From positions 1 through 22,504 of the forward strand of contig CAYWFS010000033.1 in NCBI GenBank assembly GCA_964457685.1: 22,504 nucleotides of DNA. The letters run 5' to 3'. Shown here piece after piece: positions 7,274 through 15,576 of the stretch (position 1 is its first letter; every line of letters starts with the position of its first letter). Position numbers and translations under genes: made by a program. The notes under the pieces are model-generated. The model was not told the DNA's origin, did no database searches, and worked only from the letters and a program-made list of their open reading frames with translations. Source of the DNA: UMGS1696 sp964457685 (GTDB lineage: Bacteria > Bacillota > Clostridia > Oscillospirales > CAG-272).

Positions 7274-7792
7274 ATGAAATTTGATCCTGAGATTAAAAAG
7301 GATATCGGCTTTATGGCACTCGGCTGCGGAATATGTTCGCTTGTATGTGTGCTTGTGTTCGCTGTGATAGGTCAGCTTGATTTATCCGTGATACTCGGAG
7401 CCGTTATCGGTTTTGCTTTGGCTTTCGGAAACTTCGTTTTGATGTCCTACGGTGTAATCAAGGCACTTGAAACGGGGGATGAGGTTGAGGCAAAGCTAAA
7501 AATGAAGCGTTCCTACACCTTGAGAACGATAGTTATGCTTGCGGTGATGGGCGTTTCTCTTGCGGTGGACTTCATTCACTGGGTTCCCGTTGTAGTATCG
7601 GTGTTTTATCCGAGAATTGCGATAACCTGTCGTAACGTCTACAGAAGCTTCAAGACAAGAAACGATCCCACTCCCGAATACACTCCCGTTCCCGAAGAGG
7701 AAGAAGAGGAAAATACGGATGAATTTGAAAAGTTCGTCGGCGGTTTCTCAAGGGGTGTTGACTACGACACGAAAAAGAACGACAAAAAATAA
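7274..7792 (+). CDS. atpI: ATP synthase protein I-like membrane protein
   Basis: A 172-aa protein at the first position of the ATP synthase operon. It has four probable transmembrane segments (roughly residues 14-34, 38-60, 83-102 and 104-122) and a hydrophilic acidic C-terminal tail with a run of six glutamates near residue 143. AtpI proteins help assemble the c ring and are poorly conserved in sequence, so the call rests on position, size and topology rather than a signature motif. GGAGA at 7264-7268 is the ribosome site. The extended acidic tail is unlike short AtpI proteins. Another small membrane protein placed ahead of atpB is possible. Confidence 0.7.
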   Translation: MKFDPEIKKDIGFMALGCGICSLVCVLVFAVIGQLDLSVILGAVIGFALAFGNFVLMSYGVIKALETGDEVEAKLKMKRSYTLRTIVMLAVMGVSLAVDFIHWVPVVVSVFYPRIAITCRNVYRSFKTRNDPTPEYTPVPEEEEEENTDEFEKFVGGFSRGVDYDTKKNDKK

Positions 7793-7810
7793 AGAATTCG
7801 AGGCGAAAAA

Positions 7811-8551
7811 ATGGATTCTATCAGTATTACCGGTGCAAAAATATTCTTTGAGATACCCGTTTTCGGCGGCATACCGATAACCGAAACGCAGGTGAACTCA
7901 TGGATAGTAATGCTTGCCATATTCGTGCTGTGCAAGGTTCTGACGCATAATATGCAAGTTCGTGCGGTGTCAAAACGTCAGATAGCGGCGGAATGGATAG
8001 TGGAAAAGGTAACGGCTCTCGTGCATGAGAACATGGGCATAAAAATGGACTACTTCTGCCCGTTTATAGCTGCGATAATGGGACTGTCCGCTCTGTCCTC
8101 GCTGTCATCTCTTCTCGGAATGTATCCTCCGACGGCAGACCTCAACACCGTGGCAGGCTGGGCTATCCTTGTATTTGTGCTTATCACCTTCTACAAGATA
8201 AAAACAGGCGGCTTTCTCGGCTACCTCAAGGGCTTTACCGAGCCTTTTGCACTGTTTACACCGTTTAACGTGCTTAGTGAGCTTGGTACACCCGTGTCGA
8301 TGGCATTCCGTCACTTCGGTAACATCGTATCGGGTATCGTAATATCGGCACTTGTTTATGCGGCTCTCGCAGGACTGACAAATGTACTTCTCGGTTGGCT
8401 TCCCGGCATTCTCGGAAGTATACCGTTCCTTCAGGTCGGAATACCGGCTGTGCTGTCGATATACTTTGACGTATTCACCTCATGTATGCAGGCATTCATA
8501 TTTGCTATGCTTACGATGCTTTATATAGGCGGAGCGGCAAATCCGGATTAA
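7811..8551 (+). CDS. atpB: F0F1 ATP synthase subunit a
   Basis: Stator subunit that forms the ion half-channels against the c ring in the membrane. The 246-aa protein has about five to six hydrophobic helices. The conserved helix MAFRHFGN carries the essential arginine (R167), equivalent to E. coli R210, followed by GIVISALVY. SELGTPVS precedes it, as in other a subunits. The gene starts 18 nt after atpI. Ion preference is better judged from the c subunit next door, which has a Na+-type site. Confidence 0.95.
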   Translation: MDSISITGAKIFFEIPVFGGIPITETQVNSWIVMLAIFVLCKVLTHNMQVRAVSKRQIAAEWIVEKVTALVHENMGIKMDYFCPFIAAIMGLSALSSLSSLLGMYPPTADLNTVAGWAILVFVLITFYKIKTGGFLGYLKGFTEPFALFTPFNVLSELGTPVSMAFRHFGNIVSGIVISALVYAALAGLTNVLLGWLPGILGSIPFLQVGIPAVLSIYFDVFTSCMQAFIFAMLTMLYIGGAANPD

Positions 8552-8617
8552 TTTAATCTGCATGAAATTACAAAAAAATATCAAAAACAATAAAACATAA
8601 AATAAGGAGACAAAAAA

Positions 8618-8890
8618 ATGGAACTCGCAAATGCAAAAGCAATTATCATGGCAGGCTGTGCTGTAGGTGCAGGTCTTGCTCTTATCGCAGGTATAGGACC
8701 CGGTATAGGTGAAGGTTACGCTGTAGGTAAGGCGTGTGAGGCTATAGGTCGTCAGCCCGAATGCAAGGGTGCCGTTACTTCCACAATGATCATGGGTTGT
8801 GCTATCGCAGAAACCACCGGTATTTACGGCTTCGTTACCGGTCTTCTCCTTATGCTCCTCGCTCCGAACCTCTTTATCAGCAAGCTCTGA
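8618..8890 (+). CDS. atpE: F0F1 ATP synthase subunit c (Na+-type, two-carboxylate site)
   Basis: Rotor-ring subunit, 90 aa, two helices joined by the conserved RQPE loop (residues 45-48). Helix 1 has GIGPGIGEGYA with E32, and helix 2 has AIAETTGIY with E65, T66, T67 and Y70. Without gaps this matches the numbering of Na+-binding c subunits such as Ilyobacter (Q32, E65, S66, T67, Y70). The E32 substitution matches the two-carboxylate Na+ site described for Fusobacterium nucleatum. Sodium coupling is therefore likely, though an inference. There are four cysteines (C14, C40, C49, C61), with C61 where Ilyobacter has Gln. AAGGAGA at 8604-8610 is a near-perfect ribosome site, which fits the need for many c copies. 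Confidence 0.97.
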   Translation: MELANAKAIIMAGCAVGAGLALIAGIGPGIGEGYAVGKACEAIGRQPECKGAVTSTMIMGCAIAETTGIYGFVTGLLLMLLAPNLFISKL

Positions 8891-8947
8891 TTCTTGACTT
8901 ATAAAAACATCGGACTAAGAGGAAAGGCGAAATAAAGGGAGAGACAG

Positions 8948-9445
8948 ATGGACGCAGAATACCTTGAGCTGATATCGCTGAATATCTGGCATATCATAGC
9001 TACAATAGCCAATCTTCTCATACTCACATGGATTTTAAAGAAATTTCTCTTTAAACCCGTAAAGGAAGTCGTTGCCAAGCGTGAGCAGGAGGTAAGCGAT
9101 CTTTACACGGGTGCGGAGGAGGCTCTTGCACAGGCGGAAAGCGACAAAAAGCTCTATTCCGAGAAAATATCAACGGCACAGGCTGAGGCTGACAGCATAA
9201 TTAAGACAGCTTCCGCTCGTGCAGATAAGCTCGGTGAAGAGATAATCGAAAACGCACGTGCAAAGGCTGCGGATACCGTGAAAAAAGCGGAATCCGATAT
9301 TGAGCGTGAAAAGAAAAAGGCTTTGAATGAGCTTAAAAACGAAATTTCCGATATATCGGTACAGATCGCTGAAAATGTGGTCGAAAGAGAGATAAGCGGA
9401 GACGATCACCGTGAGCTTATCGACAGCTTCATAGATAAACTCTGA
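8948..9445 (+). CDS. atpF: F0F1 ATP synthase subunit b
   Basis: Peripheral-stalk subunit, 165 aa. One N-terminal membrane helix (about residues 11-31) is followed by the typical KKFLFKPVKEVVAKRE segment and a long Lys/Glu/Ala coiled coil running nearly to the end. It holds the F1 head still by binding the delta subunit. Its position between atpE and atpH and its length are standard. AAGGGAG at 8935-8941 is the ribosome site. A single b gene implies a homodimeric stalk. Confidence 0.94.
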   Translation: MDAEYLELISLNIWHIIATIANLLILTWILKKFLFKPVKEVVAKREQEVSDLYTGAEEALAQAESDKKLYSEKISTAQAEADSIIKTASARADKLGEEIIENARAKAADTVKKAESDIEREKKKALNELKNEISDISVQIAENVVEREISGDDHRELIDSFIDKL

Positions 9446-9459
9446 GAGGGGCAAGTCTT

Positions 9460-9990
9460 ATGAACGAAATAATCAGAGAATACGGTACGGGTCTGTTCGC
9501 TCTTGCGGATGAAGAGGGCTGTGCCGAGGAAATACTCACGGAAGCGACGGAGTTGAAAAAGCTCCTTTCGAGAGAGTACCTGAGACTGCTCATAGATCCT
9601 GCCGTAAAGACGGAAAACAGGCTTGGTATGGTCAGGGAAGCGTTCGGAGGAGTGCATAAATATCTTCTGAACTTCATGCTGCTTATGACGGAAAAAGGAC
9701 TTGCCGACTGTATTCCCGCCTGCTTTGACGAATTCGAGGAGCAGTACTATGACAAATACGACATAGTAAGGGTAAAGGCGGTAAGTGCATATCCGCTTGA
9801 CGAGGAGCAGAAAAAGCGTCTTCTCGAAAAGCTGGAGAAAAATACGGGAAAGCGTGTGAGCATAGCATACAGTGTGGACAAGAGTCTTATCGGCGGTATG
9901 CGGCTCGATTACGGAAACCACCTTGTAGACAGCAGTATAAAAACACGGCTCGGCGAGATAAAGGAAAGGCTTGGCGAGACCGTACTTTGA
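9460..9990 (+). CDS. atpH: F0F1 ATP synthase subunit delta
   Basis: A 176-aa protein that caps the F1 head and links it to the b stalk. The N-terminal domain starts with YGTGLFALADEEG, and the C-terminal part has the conserved DKSLIGGMRLDYGNHLVDSS block found in OSCP/delta proteins. It starts 14 nt after atpF. The length is normal for the family. Confidence 0.94.
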   Translation: MNEIIREYGTGLFALADEEGCAEEILTEATELKKLLSREYLRLLIDPAVKTENRLGMVREAFGGVHKYLLNFMLLMTEKGLADCIPACFDEFEEQYYDKYDIVRVKAVSAYPLDEEQKKRLLEKLEKNTGKRVSIAYSVDKSLIGGMRLDYGNHLVDSSIKTRLGEIKERLGETVL

Positions 9991-10015
9991 ATATAACAGA
10001 AAGGCGGGGTCATAA

Positions 10016-11563
10016 ATGGGACTTCGACTGGACATCCGTCCTGAAGAAATCAGCAGCATAATCAAAAATCAGATAAAAAACTACGAAAATAAGGCGGAGG
10101 AAGCCGAAACCGGTACGGTAATTACCTGCGGTGACGGTATTGTAAGAGCTTTCGGACTCGATGACTGCATGGCGAACGAGCTTGTTGTATTCGAGGGCGG
10201 TGAGCATGGTATGGCGATGAACCTTGAAGAAGAGACGGTATCGATCGTTCTTCTCGACAACGGAAACGAAATTCGAGAAGGCTCCAAGGTGAAACGCACG
10301 GGTAAGGTAGTTTCCGTTCCCGTAGGAGAGGGCATGATAGGTCGTATTGTGAATGCTCTCGGTAAGCCTATCGACGGAAAGGGTCCGATAGACACGACAG
10401 AGACAAGACCTATCGAAAACGAAGCCCCCGGTATCATCAAGAGAAAGAGCGTTTCCGTTCCGCTTCAGACAGGTATCAAGGCTATTGACTCCATGATACC
10501 GATAGGCAGAGGACAGCGTGAGCTTATCGTAGGTGACCGTCAGACAGGTAAAACCACAATAGCTCTCGACACAATCCTCAATCAGAAGGGTAAGGACGTT
10601 ATCTGCGTATACGTTGCAATCGGTCAGAAAAACTCTACCATCGCAAACGTAGCGGAGACAATAAGAAAGAGCGGGGCGGATTCATATACCGTTATCGTTG
10701 CCGCTTCCGCTTCGGAGGGTTCTCCGCTTCAGTATATTGCTCCGTACTCGGGCTGTGCTATTGCGGAATACTTTATGGCTCAGGGCAAGGACGTACTCAT
10801 AGTATACGATGACCTTTCAAAGCACGCTGTTGCATACAGAGCATTGTCACTCCTTATCCGCAGACCTCCGGGACGTGAAGCTTACCCCGGAGACGTATTC
10901 TACCTCCATTCAAGACTTCTCGAAAGAGCGGCAAGAGTTGCTCCCGAATACGGCGGAGGCTCTATTACCGCACTTCCGATAATCGAAACTCAGGCAGGTG
11001 ACGTATCGGCATATATCCCGACAAACGTCATTTCCATCACCGACGGTCAGATCTTCCTTGAAACAGAGCTGTTCCACTCGGGCGTACTTCCTGCCGTAAA
11101 CCCCGGTATCTCCGTATCACGAGTAGGCGGTTCCGCTCAGATAAAGGCGATGAAAAAGGTTGCGTCAAAGCTGAAGCTCCTTTATTCGCAGTATATCGAG
11201 CTTAAATCCTTTGCACAGTTCGGCTCCGACCTTGACGCTGACACAAAGGAAAGACTTGCTCTCGGTGAAAGAATAGTTGAGGTATTAAAGCAGGATAAAA
11301 GCTCTCCCGTAGCCGTAGAATACCAGGTTGCTATAATTTATGCGGCGGTAAACGGATATCTCGGCGGTGTTGAGGTGCGTGATGTTTCTTCATATGAAAA
11401 GGAAATGCACGAATTCCTTGATGTCAGATATTCCGAGCTTCTCGATGAGATAAGAAATACGGGTAAGCTTGATGATGACGGCTTTGCTGTTCTTGACAAG
11501 GCTTGCGTAGAATTTACCGCGAAGTTCAGACAAGAGCATTACCATATTACTTCCGAAAACTGA
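10016..11563 (+). CDS. atpA: F0F1 ATP synthase subunit alpha
   Basis: Non-catalytic nucleotide-binding subunit of the F1 hexamer, 515 aa. It shows the N-terminal beta-barrel with the LRLDIRPEEISSIIKNQI start, the P-loop GDRQTGKT at 173-180, and the PAVNPGISVSRVGGSAQ signature of alpha subunits in the crown-facing half. The length is typical, with a ribosome site AAAGGCGGGG ahead of the ATG. No missing motif was seen. Confidence 0.97.
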   Translation: MGLRLDIRPEEISSIIKNQIKNYENKAEEAETGTVITCGDGIVRAFGLDDCMANELVVFEGGEHGMAMNLEEETVSIVLLDNGNEIREGSKVKRTGKVVSVPVGEGMIGRIVNALGKPIDGKGPIDTTETRPIENEAPGIIKRKSVSVPLQTGIKAIDSMIPIGRGQRELIVGDRQTGKTTIALDTILNQKGKDVICVYVAIGQKNSTIANVAETIRKSGADSYTVIVAASASEGSPLQYIAPYSGCAIAEYFMAQGKDVLIVYDDLSKHAVAYRALSLLIRRPPGREAYPGDVFYLHSRLLERAARVAPEYGGGSITALPIIETQAGDVSAYIPTNVISITDGQIFLETELFHSGVLPAVNPGISVSRVGGSAQIKAMKKVASKLKLLYSQYIELKSFAQFGSDLDADTKERLALGERIVEVLKQDKSSPVAVEYQVAIIYAAVNGYLGGVEVRDVSSYEKEMHEFLDVRYSELLDEIRNTGKLDDDGFAVLDKACVEFTAKFRQEHYHITSEN

Positions 11564-11577
11564 ACGGAGGATAAAAT

Positions 11578-12441
11578 ATGGGTGCAGATATAAAAGCTAT
11601 TCGAGCAAGAATAAAAAGCGTTGACTCCACGAGACACATTACAAAGGCAATGCAGCTTGTTGCGTCCTCCAAGATAAAGCGTGCGAGCGTTAAGATGGAG
11701 GAGTCGAGATTCTACCGCAGAGTAATGCTTGACGCTTTTTCCGACCTTGCCGCAGAAAACAGTGCGTATTCCGCTCACCGTGACCACTCACTCCCCGTGC
11801 TGTACATTATTATAGCAGGAGACCGTGGACTTGCGGGGGGATATAACAACAACATATTCCGTTCCGCAATGACGGTGCTGAGAGAAAACGACCTTGTACT
11901 TCCGATTGGCAAAAGGGCGGTTGAATATTACTCGAGACGCGGAAAAACCGTGAGTGACAAATTTTCTTCCGTTGAGCATTTTACGTCAAAGGAATCGGCG
12001 GAGGTTGCAAGACTTGTGCGTGAGATGTACGACAGCGAAAAAATATCGGCGGTAACTCTCATTTACACAAGGTTTGAGTCAATGCTGTCTCAGACTCCGG
12101 ATATGACGTTCCTGCTTCCTCTCGGACTTGCGGGTGCGGACGGAGTGCATAAGGCTGACCGTGACATTGACGGAGACGGCAAAATGCACGCTCTTGTGGA
12201 ATACGAGCCGAGTCCCGAGGAGGTTCTTGCGTCTGTTATTCCCGAGTATATATCGGGGGTACTGTATTCTTCCGTTGCGGAATCCCATGCATCCGAGCTT
12301 GCTTCGAGAAGAAACGCTATGGACACTGCGACAAAGAATGCGGACGAAATGATGGAGACACTCAGTCTCGATTACAACCGTGCAAGACAGGGAGCTATAA
12401 CTCAGGAGATAACCGAGATTGTAGCCGGTGCGAACGCTTAG
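11578..12441 (+). CDS. atpG: F0F1 ATP synthase subunit gamma
   Basis: Central rotating shaft, 287 aa. Both ends show the conserved long helices: IRARIKSVDSTRHITKAMQ with VASSKIKRA at the start, and ASELASRRNAMDTATKNA with NRARQGAITQEITEI at the end. These helices insert into the alpha/beta barrel. CGGAGG just before the ATG is a strong ribosome site. The stop codon TAG is itself the first three bases of the downstream 96-bp repeat. Confidence 0.96.
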   Translation: MGADIKAIRARIKSVDSTRHITKAMQLVASSKIKRASVKMEESRFYRRVMLDAFSDLAAENSAYSAHRDHSLPVLYIIIAGDRGLAGGYNNNIFRSAMTVLRENDLVLPIGKRAVEYYSRRGKTVSDKFSSVEHFTSKESAEVARLVREMYDSEKISAVTLIYTRFESMLSQTPDMTFLLPLGLAGADGVHKADRDIDGDGKMHALVEYEPSPEEVLASVIPEYISGVLYSSVAESHASELASRRNAMDTATKNADEMMETLSLDYNRARQGAITQEITEIVAGANA

Positions 12442-12630
12442 TCGGGGATGTACTTTAGCTGTGGAGTAGAGAACACCACCCCGACATAGAGAATTTACCT
12501 TGCGGAAAATTCTCCCGAAAGTGAGACCGGGATTTAGTCGGGGGTCTACTTTAGCTGTGGAGTAGAGAACACCACCCCGACGTAGAGAATTTACCTTGCG
12601 GAAAATTCTCCCGAATATGAAACCGGGATT
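12439..12630 (+). repeat. Two tandem copies of a 96-bp structured repeat between atpG and atpD
   Basis: Copy 1 is 12439-12534 and copy 2 is 12535-12630; they match at about 89 of 96 positions. Each unit can form a long hairpin closed by GTCGGGG/CCCCGAC with an inner ACT/AGT helix, a second hairpin GAGAATTT/AAATTCTC with a CC/GG extension, and a small TCCCG/CGGGA hairpin. No T run follows any stem, so these are not standard terminators. The repeats fill most of a 238-nt gap in an operon whose other gaps are 14 to 66 nt. The function is unknown; mRNA processing, stabilisation or differential expression are possible. Confidence 0.9.
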
Positions 12631-12679
12631 AAGTCACGGTACATTTTGACGGCAATATATGATTATGAGGAAAATATAA

Positions 12680-14077
12680 ATGGCAAACGAAAAAAATATC
12701 GGTCACGTTGTGCAGGTCATAGGTCCTGTTGTAGACGTGCGTTTTGAGGAAGACAGTCTTCCCGATATACTGAATGCTATAGAGATAGAATATGCAGGCA
12801 AAAAGCTTGTGGTAGAGGTGTCGGCTCATGTCGGTGACGGAGTTGCAAGATGTATCGCCATGAGTTCAACCGACGGCCTTGTAAGAGGTACGGAAGCTGT
12901 TGACACGGGAAGCCCGATTAAGGTACCTGTCGGCAAGCAGACTCTCGGACGTATCTTCAACGTGCTTGGTGAGCCTGTGGATGAGCTTCCCGAGCCTGAG
13001 GACTGCGAAAAGTGGTCGATACACCGTCCGGCTCCCGCATATGAGGAACAGTCGGTTGAGACGGAGATACTCGAGACGGGTATCAAGGTAATCGACCTTA
13101 TCTGCCCTTACACAAGAGGCGGTAAGGTAGGTCTGTTCGGCGGTGCGGGTGTAGGTAAGACCGTTCTTATAATGGAGCTTATCAACAACGTAGCAAAGCA
13201 GCACGGCGGTATTTCCGTATTTACGGGAGTAGGCGAGAGAACAAGAGAGGGTAACGACCTCTACAACGAAATGAAGGAATCCGGGGTTCTCGAAAAAACC
13301 GCACTTGTGTACGGTCAGATGAATGAGCCGCCGGGAGCAAGAATGAGAGTAGGTCTTTCCGGTCTTACTATGGCGGAATATTTCCGTGATACCGAGGGTC
13401 AGGACGTGCTTCTCTTTATCGACAACATCTTCCGTTTCACTCAGGCAGGCTCCGAGGTATCGGCTCTTCTCGGTCGTATGCCCTCTGCCGTAGGTTATCA
13501 GCCGACTTTGGCTACCGAAATGGGTGCATTACAGGAAAGAATCACGTCAACAAAGAAAGGTTCCATTACCTCCATTCAGGCGGTATACGTTCCTGCCGAC
13601 GACTACACAGACCCTGCTCCCGCTACTACCTTTGCTCACCTTGACGCAACGACAGCTCTCAGCCGTTCGATAGCGTCCATGGGTATTTATCCTGCGGTAG
13701 ACCCTCTTGAATCCACATCGAGAATCCTTTCTCCCGATATAGTCGGTGAGGAGCATTACCGTGTTGCGAGAGAGGTACAGAGCATTCTCCAGAGATACAA
13801 GGATCTTCAGGATATTATTGCAATCATGGGTATGGACGAGCTTTCCGAAGAAGACAAGCTTATTGTTTCCCGTGCTAGAAAGGTTCAGAGATTCATGTCT
13901 CAGGCACTTCATGTTGCGGAAAACTTCAACGGATTTGCCGGAAAGTACGTTACACGCAAGGAAACGATCCGAGGCTTCCGTGAGATTATAGAGGGTAAGT
14001 GCGATGACCTTCCCGAGAGTGCGTTCCTTTTCATAGGCTCCATTGACGAGGCTTACGAAAAGGCAAAGCTGAAATGA
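12680..14077 (+). CDS. atpD: F0F1 ATP synthase subunit beta (catalytic)
   Basis: Catalytic subunit of F1, 465 aa, making or hydrolysing ATP. It has the P-loop GGAGVGKT at 154-161, the catalytic glutamate E186 in GERTREGND, and the ALSRSIASMGIYPAVDPL signature. The start MANEKNIGHVVQVIGPVVDV is typical. GAGG at 12667-12670 serves as ribosome site, 9 nt from the ATG. It lies 238 nt after atpG because of the tandem repeat. Confidence 0.97.
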   Translation: MANEKNIGHVVQVIGPVVDVRFEEDSLPDILNAIEIEYAGKKLVVEVSAHVGDGVARCIAMSSTDGLVRGTEAVDTGSPIKVPVGKQTLGRIFNVLGEPVDELPEPEDCEKWSIHRPAPAYEEQSVETEILETGIKVIDLICPYTRGGKVGLFGGAGVGKTVLIMELINNVAKQHGGISVFTGVGERTREGNDLYNEMKESGVLEKTALVYGQMNEPPGARMRVGLSGLTMAEYFRDTEGQDVLLFIDNIFRFTQAGSEVSALLGRMPSAVGYQPTLATEMGALQERITSTKKGSITSIQAVYVPADDYTDPAPATTFAHLDATTALSRSIASMGIYPAVDPLESTSRILSPDIVGEEHYRVAREVQSILQRYKDLQDIIAIMGMDELSEEDKLIVSRARKVQRFMSQALHVAENFNGFAGKYVTRKETIRGFREIIEGKCDDLPESAFLFIGSIDEAYEKAKLK

Positions 14078-14099
14078 TTCCGAGAAACAGGAGCTGTAG

Positions 14100-14360
14100 A
14101 TGAAAACATTCAAGCTGCAAATAGCGGTGCCTGACGGTCTCATATACGACGGAGAGGCTGTTCAGCTGTCCGTGAGAGGTATCGGCGGTGAGCTTGCTGT
14201 GCTTGCCGGTCACATACCGTTCGTTACGGCTCTGGCTGACGGAGACTCACGAGTATATCTCCCCGATGGCAGTATAAAAGAGGGTCATTCCTGCGGCGGT
14301 ATGCTTGTGGTATCGAGCGAATGCGTCCGTGTAATGGCACTCGAATACGATTGGAAATAA
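14100..14360 (+). CDS. atpC: F0F1 ATP synthase subunit epsilon, short form lacking the C-terminal helices
   Basis: An 86-aa protein that consists only of the N-terminal beta-sandwich: VPDGLIYDGEAVQLSV, then GELAVLAGHIPFVTAL, ending shortly after VRVMALEYDWK. The usual bacterial epsilon is about 130-140 aa, with a C-terminal helical hairpin that inhibits ATP hydrolysis. Here the stop is followed after 5 nt by the operon terminator, so there is no room for a lost domain and a simple frameshift is unlikely. The sandwich alone can still couple the c ring to gamma. Short epsilons are known in some other anaerobic lineages. Regulation of hydrolysis must occur by other means. Confidence 0.93.
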   Translation: MKTFKLQIAVPDGLIYDGEAVQLSVRGIGGELAVLAGHIPFVTALADGDSRVYLPDGSIKEGHSCGGMLVVSSECVRVMALEYDWK

Positions 14361-14365
14361 AAAAC

Positions 14366-14429
14366 GGGTTCACTTCACATATCCGACCTCAAAAGCTTGG
14401 GGAACGGTGCGTGTGGTGAACCTTTTTTT
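14366..14429 (+). terminator. Terminator of the ATP synthase operon
   Basis: GGTTCAC near 14368 pairs with GTGAACC near 14422, extended by a CACA/TGTG helix and an inner CC-GG stretch, and is followed by a T7 run. It starts within 6 nt of the atpC stop. Confidence 0.85.
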
Positions 14430-14491
14430 GTCCGTGCGGCAGAGGGAACTTAAAATTCGGCTTAAATGAGGTCTTTTATAAAAAATAAAAC

Positions 14492-14520
14492 TGTACAAAC
14501 CCGAAAAAATATGCTATAAT
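14492..14520 (+). promoter_or_regulatory. Promoter of rlmB
   Basis: An extended -10 (TGC before TATAAT at 14515-14520) lies 17 bp after a weak -35, TGTACA at 14492-14497. The match is good at -10 and partial at -35. Confidence 0.65.
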
Positions 14521-14589
14521 CATTATGACTTACTGTATTCAGACACAGCAAAGCGAAAAATATACGAAAATGCGGTAATAATATAAATT

Positions 14590-15441
14590 ATGGAAAAAAG
14601 AATTAAAAACAACGACAGAGGCGAACGCAGAGATAGACGGGACGTCGGACGGGACAATAGACGAGACAACGGCAGACGTGATTACAACAGACGCGACTAC
14701 AATGGTATGCCTGCGAGAAGTAATGCCGTTTGCGGTCGTAATGCGGTAACGGAGCTTCTCAAGACGGAAACTCCAATTGACAAGATATATGTATCCGGTG
14801 TGGAAGGCTCTGTAAAGGTTATTGTAGCTAAGGCGAAGGAAGCGAGAATCCCCGTTGTTGATACGACTACGGAATATCTCGACAGACTTTGCGGTGGTGA
14901 GAATCATCAGGGAGTTGCGGCTCTTGTGGCTGAAAAATCCTACTGCACGGTGGAGGACATACTTGAGATTGCAAGAGAGAGAGGGGAAAAGCCTCTTATC
15001 GTTGTATGCGACGGTATTGAAGATCCGCATAACCTCGGTGCTGTTATCAGATGTGCGGAATGCGAGGGTGCTCACGGTATCATCATTCCCGAAAGACGTG
15101 CGTGCGGTCTTACTCCTGCTGTATCAAAGGCTTCTGCGGGTGCTATAATGCATATGGCGGTAGCTAAGGTTCCGAATATTGCTCAGACAATAGAAAAGCT
15201 CAAGGAAAACGGTGTGTGGACATATGCTGCCGAAGCTGACGGAGCGGATTTCTATGAGACGGATTTTTCCTCGGGTGTTGCTATTGTTCTCGGAGGAGAG
15301 GACAGCGGCGTATCGAGACTTGTCAGAGAAAGATGTGATTTTTCTGTATCTATTCCCATGTACGGAAAATTAAATTCGCTTAACGTATCGACTGCGGCAT
15401 CGGTTCTCCTTTGTCATGCGGCGAGAATGCAACGAAAGTGA
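14590..15441 (+). CDS. rlmB: RlmB/TrmH-family rRNA 2'-O-methyltransferase (SpoU fold)
   Basis: Transfers a methyl group from S-adenosylmethionine to a ribose 2'-OH, most likely G2251 of 23S rRNA if the RlmB assignment holds. The 283-aa protein has an L30e-like substrate-binding domain (from about residue 42, VCGRNAVTEL) and a SpoU catalytic domain. The latter has DGIEDPHNLGAVIRCAE, GGEDSGVSRLVRE from residue 235, and IPMYGKLNSLNVSTAASVL, the knotted SAM-binding loop. The first 36 or so residues are an Arg/Asp/Asn-rich low-complexity tail not present in the 243-aa E. coli protein, presumably RNA-contacting. No clear ribosome site precedes this ATG; the next in-frame ATG at 14707 would still leave the whole domain. 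Target specificity within the family is uncertain. Confidence 0.88.
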   Translation: MEKRIKNNDRGERRDRRDVGRDNRRDNGRRDYNRRDYNGMPARSNAVCGRNAVTELLKTETPIDKIYVSGVEGSVKVIVAKAKEARIPVVDTTTEYLDRLCGGENHQGVAALVAEKSYCTVEDILEIARERGEKPLIVVCDGIEDPHNLGAVIRCAECEGAHGIIIPERRACGLTPAVSKASAGAIMHMAVAKVPNIAQTIEKLKENGVWTYAAEADGADFYETDFSSGVAIVLGGEDSGVSRLVRERCDFSVSIPMYGKLNSLNVSTAASVLLCHAARMQRK

Positions 15442-15576
15442 GCCTTGAAATACAAAATCAAACAGCACATAGGCTTCAGCTTCAGAAGACCCGTGCATTT
15501 ACGGGAAGATGAAGTAAAAAATAAAGCTAACGGAAGGTGTGACCGGGAGGAAAAGCTGTCGGTCAATGTACTTGTT

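Noticed and set aside
12439..12630. CRISPR array or attenuator between atpG and atpD
   Set aside because: Only two contiguous 96-bp units without spacers, and no stem is followed by a T run, so neither an array nor a standard attenuator is supported.
14343..14400. Frameshift truncating atpC
   Set aside because: The intrinsic terminator begins within 6 nt of the stop, and no frame downstream encodes the usual epsilon C-terminal helices.
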